Origin: Rhodobacteraceae bacterium KLH11
Lineage (GTDB): Bacteria; Pseudomonadota; Alphaproteobacteria; Rhodobacterales; Rhodobacteraceae
Assembly: GCA_000158135.1 (NCBI GenBank)
Contig: DS999532.1
Coordinates: forward strand, 172,263-236,262
Length of the DNA: 64,000 bases
Direction: 5' to 3'
The translations under genes were made by a program, and so were the position numbers. The notes beneath the pieces are model-generated. The model was given only the letters and a program-made list of their open reading frames with translations. It was not told the origin of the DNA and did no database searches. Positions 18,261 through 27,237 of this stretch are shown here, piece by piece (position 1 is the stretch's first letter; the number at the start of each line of letters is the position of its first letter).

Positions 18261-20216
18261 TTAAATTACGCGGTCGTTTCCACCATCCAGCGGGATTTGC
18301 GCGCCCGTTGTCCTAAGAAAGTCACCACCAACAAGAGCCAGAGCCGCATTGGCGACATGGTCCGATGTGATCTCGGCTTTCATCAAGTTACGTGTTTTGT
18401 ATTCTTCAACTGTCAGGCCATAGCGTTTGGCAGATCGTTCCAGCGCCTCGTCTGTCCAAAGGTCTGTGTCAAACACAGCGTCGGGATGCAGGGCGTTTAC
18501 TGTGACCCCAGATTCGGCCAGTTCCAATGCCAGAACGCGCATAAGCTGTGTAACCCCGGCCTTGGCCACCGAATAAGCCGAGGCCCCTGCCCCCGGTGCC
18601 GGGACATTTCGCGAAGCCATAAACAGGATCGATGGATCAAAGCCCAACCGCACATAGGGCACCGCGGCGCGGGACAGGATCATGTGGGCATCCAGATTAA
18701 TACGCATGGATCTGGCCCAGTTTTCATCCTCCATATCCTCGACCTGCGCCCCGGCAGTGAAAGTGCCTGCGTTCGACACCAAAATGTCGAGACCACCATA
18801 AGACTGTACCACTTGCGCCAGTGCAGCTTCGACAGCACCCCGGTCGGTGACATCCACCACCATGCCCTCAAGCCCTGCCTCTGACGGGATGTCGACGATG
18901 GTTGGATTGATGTCAAACCCGACCACGACGGCGCCCTGCGCATGCAGCCTATGCGCAATCGCGCGTCCAATACCGGTCGCCGCTCCGGTCACTACCGCGA
19001 TCTTGCCAGTCAGTTCCGGACCCTTGGGTTGTTTCTTCAGCTTGGCCTGTTCCAGTTCCCAATATTCCAACCCGCGCAAGTCCTCCTCGCTCAGCCCCTG
19101 CCAGCCGCCGGTTTCATGAGCATAGCGCAACACCTTCGCAGTCGTACGAGCGACATCAGCCGAGATATCGGTGCGTTTGAGGTTGGGGCCAAAGCTGCGG
19201 ATGCTACCCGTGTGCGCAACCACCCAATGTGGGTTTAGCGGCATGCGTTGCAGCGTACTGTCCTCGGCGCGGTCGAAATAGGCTTGGTAGTCTTCTGCAA
19301 ATCGCGCCAGACCAGTGGCCACATCCGGCCCGACCAACGCGGGGAAGGGTTTGTTGTGAATGACATGCTCGGGCGTGACGGTGCCGGTTTTGGTCAGTTC
19401 GACCAACCGCTCGGCAAACTTGGCTGGCACGCTGCAGGAGGGGCGCGACAGAACCGGAAACCCCGCCAGATCGCCCACCGCCCGGCGCAATTGTGCCAGA
19501 GCCAATGGGTCGTCCGTCTGCGCGGCCCCCGGCGTCAGCTTGCCGTACCTCTCCTCAAGAAACTTCTGCGCAATGGCGACCAGTTCGATATGACGGTCAT
19601 AGCTGACCTTGGCGTCATCATCGAACGTAAACAACCCGTGGTTTTCCAGCACCAGTCCGTTGCAGTGATCAAATCCACCCTCGCGCGCAAAGGCGGCGAT
19701 CTGTTTGGCCAGATCGAAACCCGGTTTGACATAAGGTAGCACTGCCACGCTGTCGCCAAAAATCTCTTGCCAGGTCTCGGGTGACAACATCGAATTCGAG
19801 ATCGTCAGGATCGCGTCGGCGTGGGAGTGATCAACGTATTTGTGCGGGATCACCGCATGAACGATGGCCTCGATGGAGGCATTGGCCGCTTGCGGATCTA
19901 ACTGGGCGCGTTTAACCTCGCGGACCATGTCCGGGTCCGACAAGGCAGGCAATTCGGACAGGGCCAGCAGCTTGCCCCGCTCCAGCCCGGTGAACCCTTC
20001 GACCCACATCTGCGCCAGATCAAAGCCCGACGCTTTGACATAGATCGCATCAAAGTCGTTCCCGAATATGTCAGTCCGCCTGGTTTTCACAGAGGTGTTG
20101 CCTCCTCCGTGCAGAACCAGTTCAGGATCAACCCCGATCAGGCGCGAAGAATAAGCGCGCAGTTCAAGATCCGAACCGCATGCCGGGGCATCTTGTTCAT
20201 TCCAACGATTTTTCAT
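18261..20216 (-). CDS. class II aldolase / short-chain dehydrogenase fusion (RhaD-type)
   Basis: The ATG at 20216 (MKNRWNEQDAP) is chosen; the open frame extends upstream over the neighbouring membrane-protein gene, which is unlikely to be coding. The 651-residue product has a class II aldolase domain (about 1-410: LVLHGGGNTSVK, zinc-type YVDHSHADAIL and LENHGLFTF) and an SDR domain (about 430-651: VVTGAATGIG, SNAGTFTAG, YSVAK). Relatives split rhamnulose-1-phosphate and oxidise lactaldehyde. Here it closes a long operon with a sugar or polyol importer, so it presumably degrades the imported compound. No rhamnose kinase or isomerase is present. Confidence 0.85.
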   Translation of the reverse strand: MKNRWNEQDAPACGSDLELRAYSSRLIGVDPELVLHGGGNTSVKTRRTDIFGNDFDAIYVKASGFDLAQMWVEGFTGLERGKLLALSELPALSDPDMVREVKRAQLDPQAANASIEAIVHAVIPHKYVDHSHADAILTISNSMLSPETWQEIFGDSVAVLPYVKPGFDLAKQIAAFAREGGFDHCNGLVLENHGLFTFDDDAKVSYDRHIELVAIAQKFLEERYGKLTPGAAQTDDPLALAQLRRAVGDLAGFPVLSRPSCSVPAKFAERLVELTKTGTVTPEHVIHNKPFPALVGPDVATGLARFAEDYQAYFDRAEDSTLQRMPLNPHWVVAHTGSIRSFGPNLKRTDISADVARTTAKVLRYAHETGGWQGLSEEDLRGLEYWELEQAKLKKQPKGPELTGKIAVVTGAATGIGRAIAHRLHAQGAVVVGFDINPTIVDIPSEAGLEGMVVDVTDRGAVEAALAQVVQSYGGLDILVSNAGTFTAGAQVEDMEDENWARSMRINLDAHMILSRAAVPYVRLGFDPSILFMASRNVPAPGAGASAYSVAKAGVTQLMRVLALELAESGVTVNALHPDAVFDTDLWTDEALERSAKRYGLTVEEYKTRNLMKAEITSDHVANAALALVGGDFLRTTGAQIPLDGGNDRVI

Positions 20217-20230
20217 CTGATCTTCCAAAC

Positions 20231-20524
20231 TTATTGCGCCTGAAGGTAAAGAACGTATCCCCAGGCAGACAGGATTGCGAAGCCAACCAGGCACAAGAAG
20301 ACGATCAGGATCGTCAAGGCGGGCTGGCGAAGGGATTTCACGGGCTGACCCGCGTTCAGAAACGGCATCATGTTGAATAGGATTGCGGACAGGAAGGCAG
20401 TGACACATCCGATCTGGAACAGGATATGCGACACCGGTTGGAACACTGCGATCAGCGACCCGATGGACAGGGCCAGAATAATGCCCCTCGCCCGCGCGGC
20501 AACTGTTTTACTGAGCGTTGCCAT
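20231..20524 (-). CDS. small two-helix inner-membrane protein of the ABC operon
   Basis: A 97-residue protein starting MATLSKTVAARARG. It has hydrophobic segments at about 17-35 and 72-92, and a shorter one between. The ATG overlaps the stop of the upstream ATPase gene (ATGA), so it is translationally coupled. Its position is reminiscent of the small membrane protein in GlpSTPQV-type importers, but I do not recognise the family from sequence. Confidence 0.7.
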   Translation of the reverse strand: MATLSKTVAARARGIILALSIGSLIAVFQPVSHILFQIGCVTAFLSAILFNMMPFLNAGQPVKSLRQPALTILIVFLCLVGFAILSAWGYVLYLQAQ

Positions 20525-21630
20525 CACGCGGCCTCCTTGTCCGATTTGCGGGTGATACGAATTCCGTCGGCTCCAAACAGGGTCAGATCGGCGGGATCAA
20601 CCTGCACATCATGCACCTGCCCTTCGGGATGTCCCGGCCCATGCGCCAGCACCCGCAGGTTCTGGCCGTTCCAATCAGAATGGACCAGCGTCTCGGCCCC
20701 CATGTTTTCCGACAAGAACACACGTGCGGCCTGCAAAGACACAGCATCGTCTTGCGCGCGGGCCGCCGCGCGGGGGCGAAAGCCCAGCGTCACCTCGGCC
20801 CCGGTTTGCGGCAGAGTCGCGAACGGACCGGAAGGTAGCCGGATCATCTGACCCGACAGATCAACCTCAAGCCCGGTGTCATTGACTGCAAGGCAGCGGC
20901 CTTTCAGCAAGTTCATCTGCGGTGTGCCGATGAAGCCGGCAACAAAGATATTCGCGGGCCGTTCAAACACGTCCAGAGGCCGTCCTATCTGTTCAACCTT
21001 ACCATCACGCATGACGGCAATCCGGTCGCCCATGGTCATCGCCTCAAGCTGATCGTGAGTCACAATCACCGTGGGGCGGTCCAGCGTCGCCAGAATCTTG
21101 CGGATTGATCCGCGCATCTCATCACGCAGCTTGGCGTCCAGACGGCTGAGCGGTTCGTCGAACAGGAAGGCATTGGGCGCGCGGATCACACAGCGGCCCA
21201 CCGCAACGCGCTGCTTTTCCCCCTCCGACAGTTGATGCGGATACCGGTCCAGAACCTCGGTCAGTTGCAGAATCTCGGCAATGCGGGCCAGACGGTCGGC
21301 GCTCTCTGCGGGCGTCGGGGCCTCGGCCTGCAACGGATAGGCAAGGTTCTGGCCCACGGTCAAATCTGGATAGAGCGCATAGAACTGGAACGCCATCGCC
21401 ACATCCCGGTCCCGCGCAGGCAGATGGGTTACGTCGCGGTCGCCGAAGTAAACCGCACCTTGGGTCGCGGACTCCAGCCCGGCGATCATGCGCAACGTCG
21501 TCGTCTTGCCGCAGCCGGATGGCCCCAGAAGGCACAGAACCTCATCGGGCTTTACGGTCAAATCCACATCCCGGACGGCAGCGAAATCGCCGAAATACTT
21601 GGTCAGACCGGTCAGTTTCAGCTCGTTCAT
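20524..21630 (-). CDS. CUT1-type ABC transporter ATPase, second of two (MalK/UgpC-like)
   Basis: The start at 21630 (MNELKLTGLTKYF) is supported by an upstream AGGAGGTAG. The product is 368 residues. It has Walker A LLGPSGCGKTT, Walker B AFLFDEPLSRLD, the H-loop VIVTHDQLEAMTM, and a C-terminal TOBE-like domain from about 240. The signature motif is LSEGEKQRVAVG rather than LSGGQ. A different ATPase is encoded in the same operon, so the working unit is probably a heterodimer. A fragment of a very similar gene lies at 47299-47496. Confidence 0.85.
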   Translation of the reverse strand: MNELKLTGLTKYFGDFAAVRDVDLTVKPDEVLCLLGPSGCGKTTTLRMIAGLESATQGAVYFGDRDVTHLPARDRDVAMAFQFYALYPDLTVGQNLAYPLQAEAPTPAESADRLARIAEILQLTEVLDRYPHQLSEGEKQRVAVGRCVIRAPNAFLFDEPLSRLDAKLRDEMRGSIRKILATLDRPTVIVTHDQLEAMTMGDRIAVMRDGKVEQIGRPLDVFERPANIFVAGFIGTPQMNLLKGRCLAVNDTGLEVDLSGQMIRLPSGPFATLPQTGAEVTLGFRPRAAARAQDDAVSLQAARVFLSENMGAETLVHSDWNGQNLRVLAHGPGHPEGQVHDVQVDPADLTLFGADGIRITRKSDKEAA

Positions 21631-21641
21631 GGCTACCTCCT

Positions 21642-22508
21642 CTATTTGCGGACAGTGCCGAAGGTGACGCCACGCAGCAGCTGGTTTTGCAGCGCAAAGG
21701 TCACAATGAAAACGGGGATAAGGAACAGCGACACCATGGCCGACAGCTTGCCCCAGTCTACGCCAATCTCGCCGCCAATGGTGCTGGCGATGGCCACGGG
21801 AACAGTACGGGTTTCCGGCCCGGTCAGCAGCAGGGCAAAGATGAACTCGTTCCATGTCAGGATCAGTGCGAAGACCGACGTTGCAGCCAGCCCCGCCTTG
21901 ACCTGAGGCAGGGCAATGCGCCCGAAGACCGACCAGTCTCCTGAACCGTCCATACGGGCGCTATCTTCGACCTCCGGGTTGAGGTCATCAAAGAAGCTTT
22001 TCATCATCCAGATCGAAAATGGCAGGTTGAACCCAGTATAGAGCAGGATGATCCCGATATAGGAGCCCGACAATCCGGTCAGGCGAAACACCAGAAAAAT
22101 CGGGATGATCACCACAATCGGCGGCAGCATCCGGGTCGACAGGATCACGAAGAGATAGGTGTCGTTGCCCTTCAGGGGATAGCGCGAGAACGCATAGGCT
22201 GCCAACGTCCCAATAATCAGCGCCAGCAGCACCGATGAGCCCGCGATAAAGGCCGAGTTGGCGAAATAGAGCCAGACGCCCGACCCCGTGACCTCCCCGG
22301 TGGTGGAGGTCTGGAAAAACACGGCGCGGAAATTGTCCAACGTGGGGGCAAAGACCAGTTTCGGCGGGATCGCCAGTGCGTCGGCGCGGGTTTTGAAGGC
22401 CGTCAGGACAATCCAGAAAACCGGGGCGAAGTAGATGATGCCTACCAGCCACGCAAAGAAAGTGCGCACCGGTCCGGCCTGATCATGAGTGCGAAACCCT
22501 GAGGCCAT
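21642..22508 (-). CDS. CUT1-type ABC transporter permease (MalG-like)
   Basis: A 288-residue inner-membrane permease with about six transmembrane segments. The cytoplasmic EAA loop reads EDSARMDGSGDWSVFGRIAL, which contacts the ATPase subunit. The C-terminus ends GVTFGTVRK as in many MalG relatives. It follows the MalF-like permease gene by a single base gap and precedes the ATPase gene by 11 bases. Confidence 0.85.
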   Translation of the reverse strand: MASGFRTHDQAGPVRTFFAWLVGIIYFAPVFWIVLTAFKTRADALAIPPKLVFAPTLDNFRAVFFQTSTTGEVTGSGVWLYFANSAFIAGSSVLLALIIGTLAAYAFSRYPLKGNDTYLFVILSTRMLPPIVVIIPIFLVFRLTGLSGSYIGIILLYTGFNLPFSIWMMKSFFDDLNPEVEDSARMDGSGDWSVFGRIALPQVKAGLAATSVFALILTWNEFIFALLLTGPETRTVPVAIASTIGGEIGVDWGKLSAMVSLFLIPVFIVTFALQNQLLRGVTFGTVRK

Positions 22509-22509
22509 G

Positions 22510-23478
22510 TCACACGCCCTCCGATGCGTTGCGTTGTTTGACGACGTAAAGGTAGATTGAGGTCAGTACGATCACGACGAACAGGATCATGTAGGCCAGC
22601 GCTGACGCCTCGCTGGTGCGGAAGAACTGGAACCCCAGCCGATAGGCATATATGGCGATGGTCTCGGTGGTCGAACCCGGCCCGCCCTCGGTGATCAGAA
22701 AGACCAGATCGAAGGTCTTGAAAGTCTCGATGGTGCGGAACAACAGCGCCAGCAACAGCAGGCTTTTGACATAGGGAAAGGTGATGGTGCGAAACCGTTT
22801 CCAGCTTGGCGCGCGGTCGATCTCGGCGGCCTCATACAGATAACCCGGAACCGAAACCAGCCCCGCCAGCACCAGCAGCATTACGAAGGGCGACCACATC
22901 CAGGCATCGGCGATGACGATACCCGCGATGGCCCCAGCGGGGGTGGCGAGCAGCGCAAAGCTTTCACCGGTAAACAGGCTGATGAACCATGACAACATGC
23001 CCAACGTCGGGTCGTAAAACAGCTTGAAGAAGATCGCGACCGAAACAAAGGACAGCATCATCGGCGTCAGCACGAACATAAGCGCCAGCCGCCGCATCGG
23101 GAATTTCTTGGCAAACAGCAGCGCCAGCCCAAACCCGATCAGAAGTTGCAGCGCGACCGAAGAGCTGACGATCAGGCCGGTGGTCACGAAACGCTCCCAT
23201 ACGCGGTCATCGCCCAGCAGATCGGTGTAATTCTCAAGCCCCTGAAACTTGGGCGCGGTCAAGCGGTTGGCCCGATAGTTGAAAAAGCTCAACCCAAAGG
23301 ACCACAACAGCGGCAGGATGTTGATCAGAAACAAAGTGGCCAGCGCGGGCGTCACCAGAAGTGCCCCGCGCCGCTCTGGCGCGTTGATCCATTGGAGAAA
23401 GCCGCGAACTTCCACTTTACGCTCGAAAGCGGGCGGCAATTTGGGAGGGAGTGTTGCCTGATTCACAGCTTTCTCCAT
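22510..23478 (-). CDS. CUT1-type ABC transporter permease (MalF-like)
   Basis: The start at 23478 (MEKAVNQATLPPK) is chosen over an upstream in-frame start inside the binding-protein gene. The product is 322 residues with about six membrane segments and the EAA loop EAAEIDRAPSWKRFRTITFP. It partners the MalG-like permease. It lies 4 bases after the binding-protein gene. Confidence 0.85.
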   Translation of the reverse strand: MEKAVNQATLPPKLPPAFERKVEVRGFLQWINAPERRGALLVTPALATLFLINILPLLWSFGLSFFNYRANRLTAPKFQGLENYTDLLGDDRVWERFVTTGLIVSSSVALQLLIGFGLALLFAKKFPMRRLALMFVLTPMMLSFVSVAIFFKLFYDPTLGMLSWFISLFTGESFALLATPAGAIAGIVIADAWMWSPFVMLLVLAGLVSVPGYLYEAAEIDRAPSWKRFRTITFPYVKSLLLLALLFRTIETFKTFDLVFLITEGGPGSTTETIAIYAYRLGFQFFRTSEASALAYMILFVVIVLTSIYLYVVKQRNASEGV

Positions 23479-23482
23479 CGGT

Positions 23483-24931
23483 TTACTGCAGGCGATCCGC
23501 GTCGCGCAGCAGCTCGTCCTGGAACTCGGCCACAGCATCCAGCGCCTCGCGGGCAGAGACCTGACCGGTGATCGCGCGGTCGAACTCTTCCTGCTGCTGG
23601 GTCAGCATCTCGAACATCTCGGGCACGTGCCAGAGGTCCTTCTGCCAAGGCAGAGACTTGCGGTAAGTGGCATTCCACGGCGCCCAGCTGTCATAGTCGG
23701 GGTTTTCCAGAACCGAGGTCAGACCCGATTGCCCACCCGCTTTCACAGCTGCGATCTGGGTGTCCTCGGACAACCACCATTTGACCAGGTCCAGCGCCTC
23801 TGCCACGACCAGATCATCGTTCCATGTGGTCAGAACAAAGGGCTGGCCGCCCAGATTGGCGCTGCGGTCCAGCGTGCCATTCAGCATGTTGCCGGGCATC
23901 ATGCCAAAGCTGGTGACATCGGCGACCTGACTGGTGGCCGGATCAACTACAGGGGCGGCCAGTGCGGCCCAGTCTATGATCGCGGCGATCTTGCCCTGCA
24001 TATACAGGTCCTGAATTTCAAAGATGCCCATCTGACCGGTCTTGGCGATTGGCGGCGCATAGTTCAGCAGCTCCAGATAGCGTTCGAACCCGGCGACGTT
24101 TTCGTCGGAATTCACCACGCCCAGAACCGGCGCGTTGGGTTCATTGGCCTCATCCCAGATACCGCCGCCCCATTGCCAGAAGAACGCGTTGATCTGCATG
24201 GTCGAGAAATCAAGCGGTTTCCCGGCCTGATACGCGATCCCGTAGAAATCGCTGCCCAGCATCTGACCCGCCAGTGTTTCCCCGGCCTTGCGTGTGAAGA
24301 ACTCGCCGAAATTGCCCCAGTCATCCCATGTCACGCTGTCCCAGTCTTCAGCCGCGCAAGGCAGCTCTGACCCGTATTTTTCCTTGAACGCAGCGTTTTC
24401 GCCTTCGTCGCAAAACAGGTCGTTGCGATAATAGGTGAAGTAATTGTCCGGGAATTGCGGAAAGCCGTAATAGTTGACGTCCGGCGCATAGTTCCCCATC
24501 TCGGCGATCTTGTCCGCAGGCACGTTGGGATAGGTCGAATAACCCGACACCAGCGCCGGGTGCAGATCCTTGATGATGGCCTGCAACTCCGCGTCTTCGG
24601 CGATATGGTCATTCAGTTTCATGAAATGACCCGCCTCGATAAAGGTGCCCAGCCATTGGCTGTCGGACACCAATATCTGGTATTTCTGCTCGCCCGAGTT
24701 CAGCGAGGCATTCACCCGGTCAAAGAAATTCGGCCACGGGATAAAGTCGATCTCAAGTTTAACGTTATTGCCCGACGGTGCGGTATATGTTTCGTTTGCA
24801 TGATCTTGCATGAACCGTGTCGGGCCCCAATCGGGTGCCGCCATGCGGATGGTGATGTCTTCGGCTGCAACAGCTGATCCGGCCAGTATCGTCGCCGACA
24901 GAAGCGCACCCATTTCACTAAATCTGGTCAT
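23483..24931 (-). CDS. periplasmic solute-binding protein, family 1 (locus 3)
   Basis: The start at 24931 (MTRFSEMGALLSATILAG) is preceded by GGAGAGA. The product is 482 residues with a signal peptide cut near AVAA-EDI. It is an extracellular family-1 binding protein of sugar or polyol type: FIPWPNFFDRVNASLNSGE, QILVSDSQWLGTFIEAG, and a Trp-rich region NAFFWQWGGGIWDE that could stack a sugar ring. It lies between the first ATPase gene and the permease genes. Confidence 0.85.
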   Translation of the reverse strand: MTRFSEMGALLSATILAGSAVAAEDITIRMAAPDWGPTRFMQDHANETYTAPSGNNVKLEIDFIPWPNFFDRVNASLNSGEQKYQILVSDSQWLGTFIEAGHFMKLNDHIAEDAELQAIIKDLHPALVSGYSTYPNVPADKIAEMGNYAPDVNYYGFPQFPDNYFTYYRNDLFCDEGENAAFKEKYGSELPCAAEDWDSVTWDDWGNFGEFFTRKAGETLAGQMLGSDFYGIAYQAGKPLDFSTMQINAFFWQWGGGIWDEANEPNAPVLGVVNSDENVAGFERYLELLNYAPPIAKTGQMGIFEIQDLYMQGKIAAIIDWAALAAPVVDPATSQVADVTSFGMMPGNMLNGTLDRSANLGGQPFVLTTWNDDLVVAEALDLVKWWLSEDTQIAAVKAGGQSGLTSVLENPDYDSWAPWNATYRKSLPWQKDLWHVPEMFEMLTQQQEEFDRAITGQVSAREALDAVAEFQDELLRDADRLQ

Positions 24932-24962
24932 TCTCTCCTCCGTTGGTTGTTCTGTTTTGTTG

Positions 24963-26000
24963 TCAGACCTGCGCGCACTGCGCCGCGGGCAGGTACATGG
25001 CGTGATTAATCTTGAGTGGTAGTTGATCACCGATCCGAACCCGCGCCGCGTCCGCCCCGTAAAGAACGGTGCGCAGCTGTGCGTCGCCGACCTGAACGGT
25101 GACAACGCTCACATCGCCCAGGGCTTCAGTCAGCACGACCGCGCCTTCGAAATCGGCCTCACCCGTGGCGACAGTCAGATCATGCGGGCGAATGGCGCAA
25201 ACCGTGCCTTCAGGTGCCGGGATCGCAAGCTGCGCAAAGCCCAGCCATGTGCCCGCGGTCGAACGGTCCTGAATGGGAACAAGATTGACCGGCGGTGAGC
25301 CCACCAGCTGCGCCACCCGTGCATCCGGCGGCGCGTGATACAGATCCTGCGGCGTGCCGGTTGCGATGATCCGCCCATCGTCGATAACGGCGATCTGGTC
25401 GGCCATCGTCGTGGCCTCCAGCTGATCGGGCGTGGCGTAGAGCATGGTGATCCCCAACTCGCGATGCAGGCGTTTGAACTCGACCCGCATGGCGTCGCGC
25501 AGCTTGGCGTCCAGATTGGTCAGTGGCTCATCCAGAAGCAGAACCTGCGGCTCGCGGATCAGGGCGCGACCGATGGCGACACGTTGTTGTTCACCGCCCG
25601 ACAGCTGGTCGGTCCGGTTGCCCAGCCGGTGCTGGATGTTCAGCGTCTCGGCCACCCGTCCGATCTTTTTGTCGATCTCGCCCGAAGACAGCCCGCTGCG
25701 GCGCAGTGGGTAGGCCAGATTCTCGCGCACGTTCAGATGCGGATAAAGCGCGAAGCTTTGGAAGATCATCGCCAACCCGCGGCCCTGTATCGGCGCATCG
25801 TTGGCGCGCTGACCAAACAAGGTCACGGCCCCCTCATCAGGCGTTTCCAGCCCGCAAATCACCCGCAACGCCGTGGTTTTACCGGCCGAGGACGGCCCCA
25901 ACAGCGCATAGAACGCACCTTCGGGCACATCCAGATGCACGCCTTTCAGCGCGTGCAGCCCGCCATAACGTTTGTGGATATTGCTCAGCGACAGGGTCAT
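24963..26000 (-). CDS. CUT1-type ABC transporter ATPase, first of two, with altered H-loop
   Basis: A 345-residue MalK-like ATPase. It has Walker A LLGPSSAGKTTALR (Ser-Ala instead of Gly-Cys), signature LSGGEQQRVAIG, Walker B VLLLDEPLTNLD and a C-terminal TOBE-like region. The H-loop reads TMLYATPDQLEATTM, with Pro where the switch His is expected. The other operon ATPase keeps His but has an altered signature, so the two probably complement each other as an asymmetric pair, as in glycerol-type GlpST importers. It overlaps the UPF0261 gene by 4 bases. Confidence 0.85.
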   Translation of the reverse strand: MTLSLSNIHKRYGGLHALKGVHLDVPEGAFYALLGPSSAGKTTALRVICGLETPDEGAVTLFGQRANDAPIQGRGLAMIFQSFALYPHLNVRENLAYPLRRSGLSSGEIDKKIGRVAETLNIQHRLGNRTDQLSGGEQQRVAIGRALIREPQVLLLDEPLTNLDAKLRDAMRVEFKRLHRELGITMLYATPDQLEATTMADQIAVIDDGRIIATGTPQDLYHAPPDARVAQLVGSPPVNLVPIQDRSTAGTWLGFAQLAIPAPEGTVCAIRPHDLTVATGEADFEGAVVLTEALGDVSVVTVQVGDAQLRTVLYGADAARVRIGDQLPLKINHAMYLPAAQCAQV

Positions 26001-27223
26001 TCGCCTGCGGCCTCGATATTGGCGATCAGCGTGTCGACGGCGCGTTCGATAAAGGCGGCGTCTTCGGCAGCGGCGTCAACCTCGATCACCGGACCGATGC
26101 CGGACAGGGCGTCATGGGCCGCCGCAAACAGGGCCTTGTCGGCCTCTTTGTCATGCAGCGGCCCGCCTTCGACCGAATAGGCACTGCCTCCCTTCATTGG
26201 CAGTAGAAAGCTGGTGTGCTTTGCATGCGCTGCCCGGCGGCCAAGCTCGGCCATCATCTGTTGACCTTCTTCAGCCGTTGTACGCGGCACGAAGATCACC
26301 GGGTTGTGGAAAGCATAAGGCCGGTTGGCATATTGGTCCGGCACGGTGTTCGGCTCATCCAGCAGAATGCCCAGATGGTCGATCCCACCCGGCACGATCA
26401 CCTGCGCCAGGCCCAGCTCTGCCGCCACGGTCAGACGCGTGTCATCGCAGGCGCGGATGCCGCCGAACATCTGATCGGCCAGCTCACCCAGCCCGTAATC
26501 GAAGACGGCCGATATCACGCCCTCGCGCATCATCGCCTCCATCGCAGCCCCGCCCGAGCCGACCGCGTGGAAGACAATCACCTCGTAGCCTTTGTCGTTC
26601 AGCAACTTGACGGCTTGCATTGTGCCCTGCGTGAGCACGCCCAGATTGGTCATGCCGATCACCGGACGGTCAGATTGAAAATTCAGATCAGCCCCCGCCG
26701 TGGCCATTCCAGCGATAGCCCCGGCGGCGTTGGTCAGCATCGCGCGCGAGAACGGATTGAGCCCCAGAATATCGCTGACCGAGAACATCATGGTCACATC
26801 GCGAATGCCCACATAGCTGGACGTATCCCCCGATGCCATGGTCGAGAACATCACCTTGGGCACCCCGTAAGGCAGCGCCTGCATCACCGTGGCGATGGCT
26901 GCCGTTCCCTGCGTGCCGCCCAACCCGATCACACCTTGCACCTGACCCTTTGCCAAACGCTCCAGCAGCAGCGTCGTCATACCCGCCGACATGACGGCGC
27001 TGGCCTCCTCGCGTTTGCCATCCTGTCGCAGCGTGGCCAGATCAGAGCCACCGGCACGCGCGATCTGGTCGGCGCTGACATCGACGGCGATCTGTGGATC
27101 GCCCATCACACCGAAATCGAACACCTCGGCCGTGACGCCCTGTGCGGTGATCTGGTCCCGCAGAAAAGCGATTTCCTGTCCTTTGGTATCGGCTGTGGCC
27201 AGAATGGCTGCGCTGGGGGTCAT
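25997..27223 (-). CDS. Tm-1-like ATP-binding protein (UPF0261 family)
   Basis: A 408-residue cytosolic protein, full length for UPF0261. Recognisable stretches are ILATADTKGQEIAFLRDQI, GVIGLGGTQGTAAIATVM, MFSTMASGDTSSYVGIRD, VTMMFSVSDILGLN, VFHAVGSGGAAME and VPGGIDHLGI. The family corresponds to the N-terminal half of tomato Tm-1, an ATP-binding fold; its enzymatic role in bacteria is not established. The next gene upstream is the counterpart of the C-terminal half, so the two likely form one functional unit in locus 3. Confidence 0.85.
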   Translation of the reverse strand: MTPSAAILATADTKGQEIAFLRDQITAQGVTAEVFDFGVMGDPQIAVDVSADQIARAGGSDLATLRQDGKREEASAVMSAGMTTLLLERLAKGQVQGVIGLGGTQGTAAIATVMQALPYGVPKVMFSTMASGDTSSYVGIRDVTMMFSVSDILGLNPFSRAMLTNAAGAIAGMATAGADLNFQSDRPVIGMTNLGVLTQGTMQAVKLLNDKGYEVIVFHAVGSGGAAMEAMMREGVISAVFDYGLGELADQMFGGIRACDDTRLTVAAELGLAQVIVPGGIDHLGILLDEPNTVPDQYANRPYAFHNPVIFVPRTTAEEGQQMMAELGRRAAHAKHTSFLLPMKGGSAYSVEGGPLHDKEADKALFAAAHDALSGIGPVIEVDAAAEDAAFIERAVDTLIANIEAAGE

Positions 27224-27237
27224 GTCACACCTGTCGA

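Noticed and set aside
20217..20408. N-terminal extension of the aldolase/dehydrogenase fusion
   Set aside because: It would run through the small membrane-protein gene; the ATG at 20216 gives the family N-terminus.
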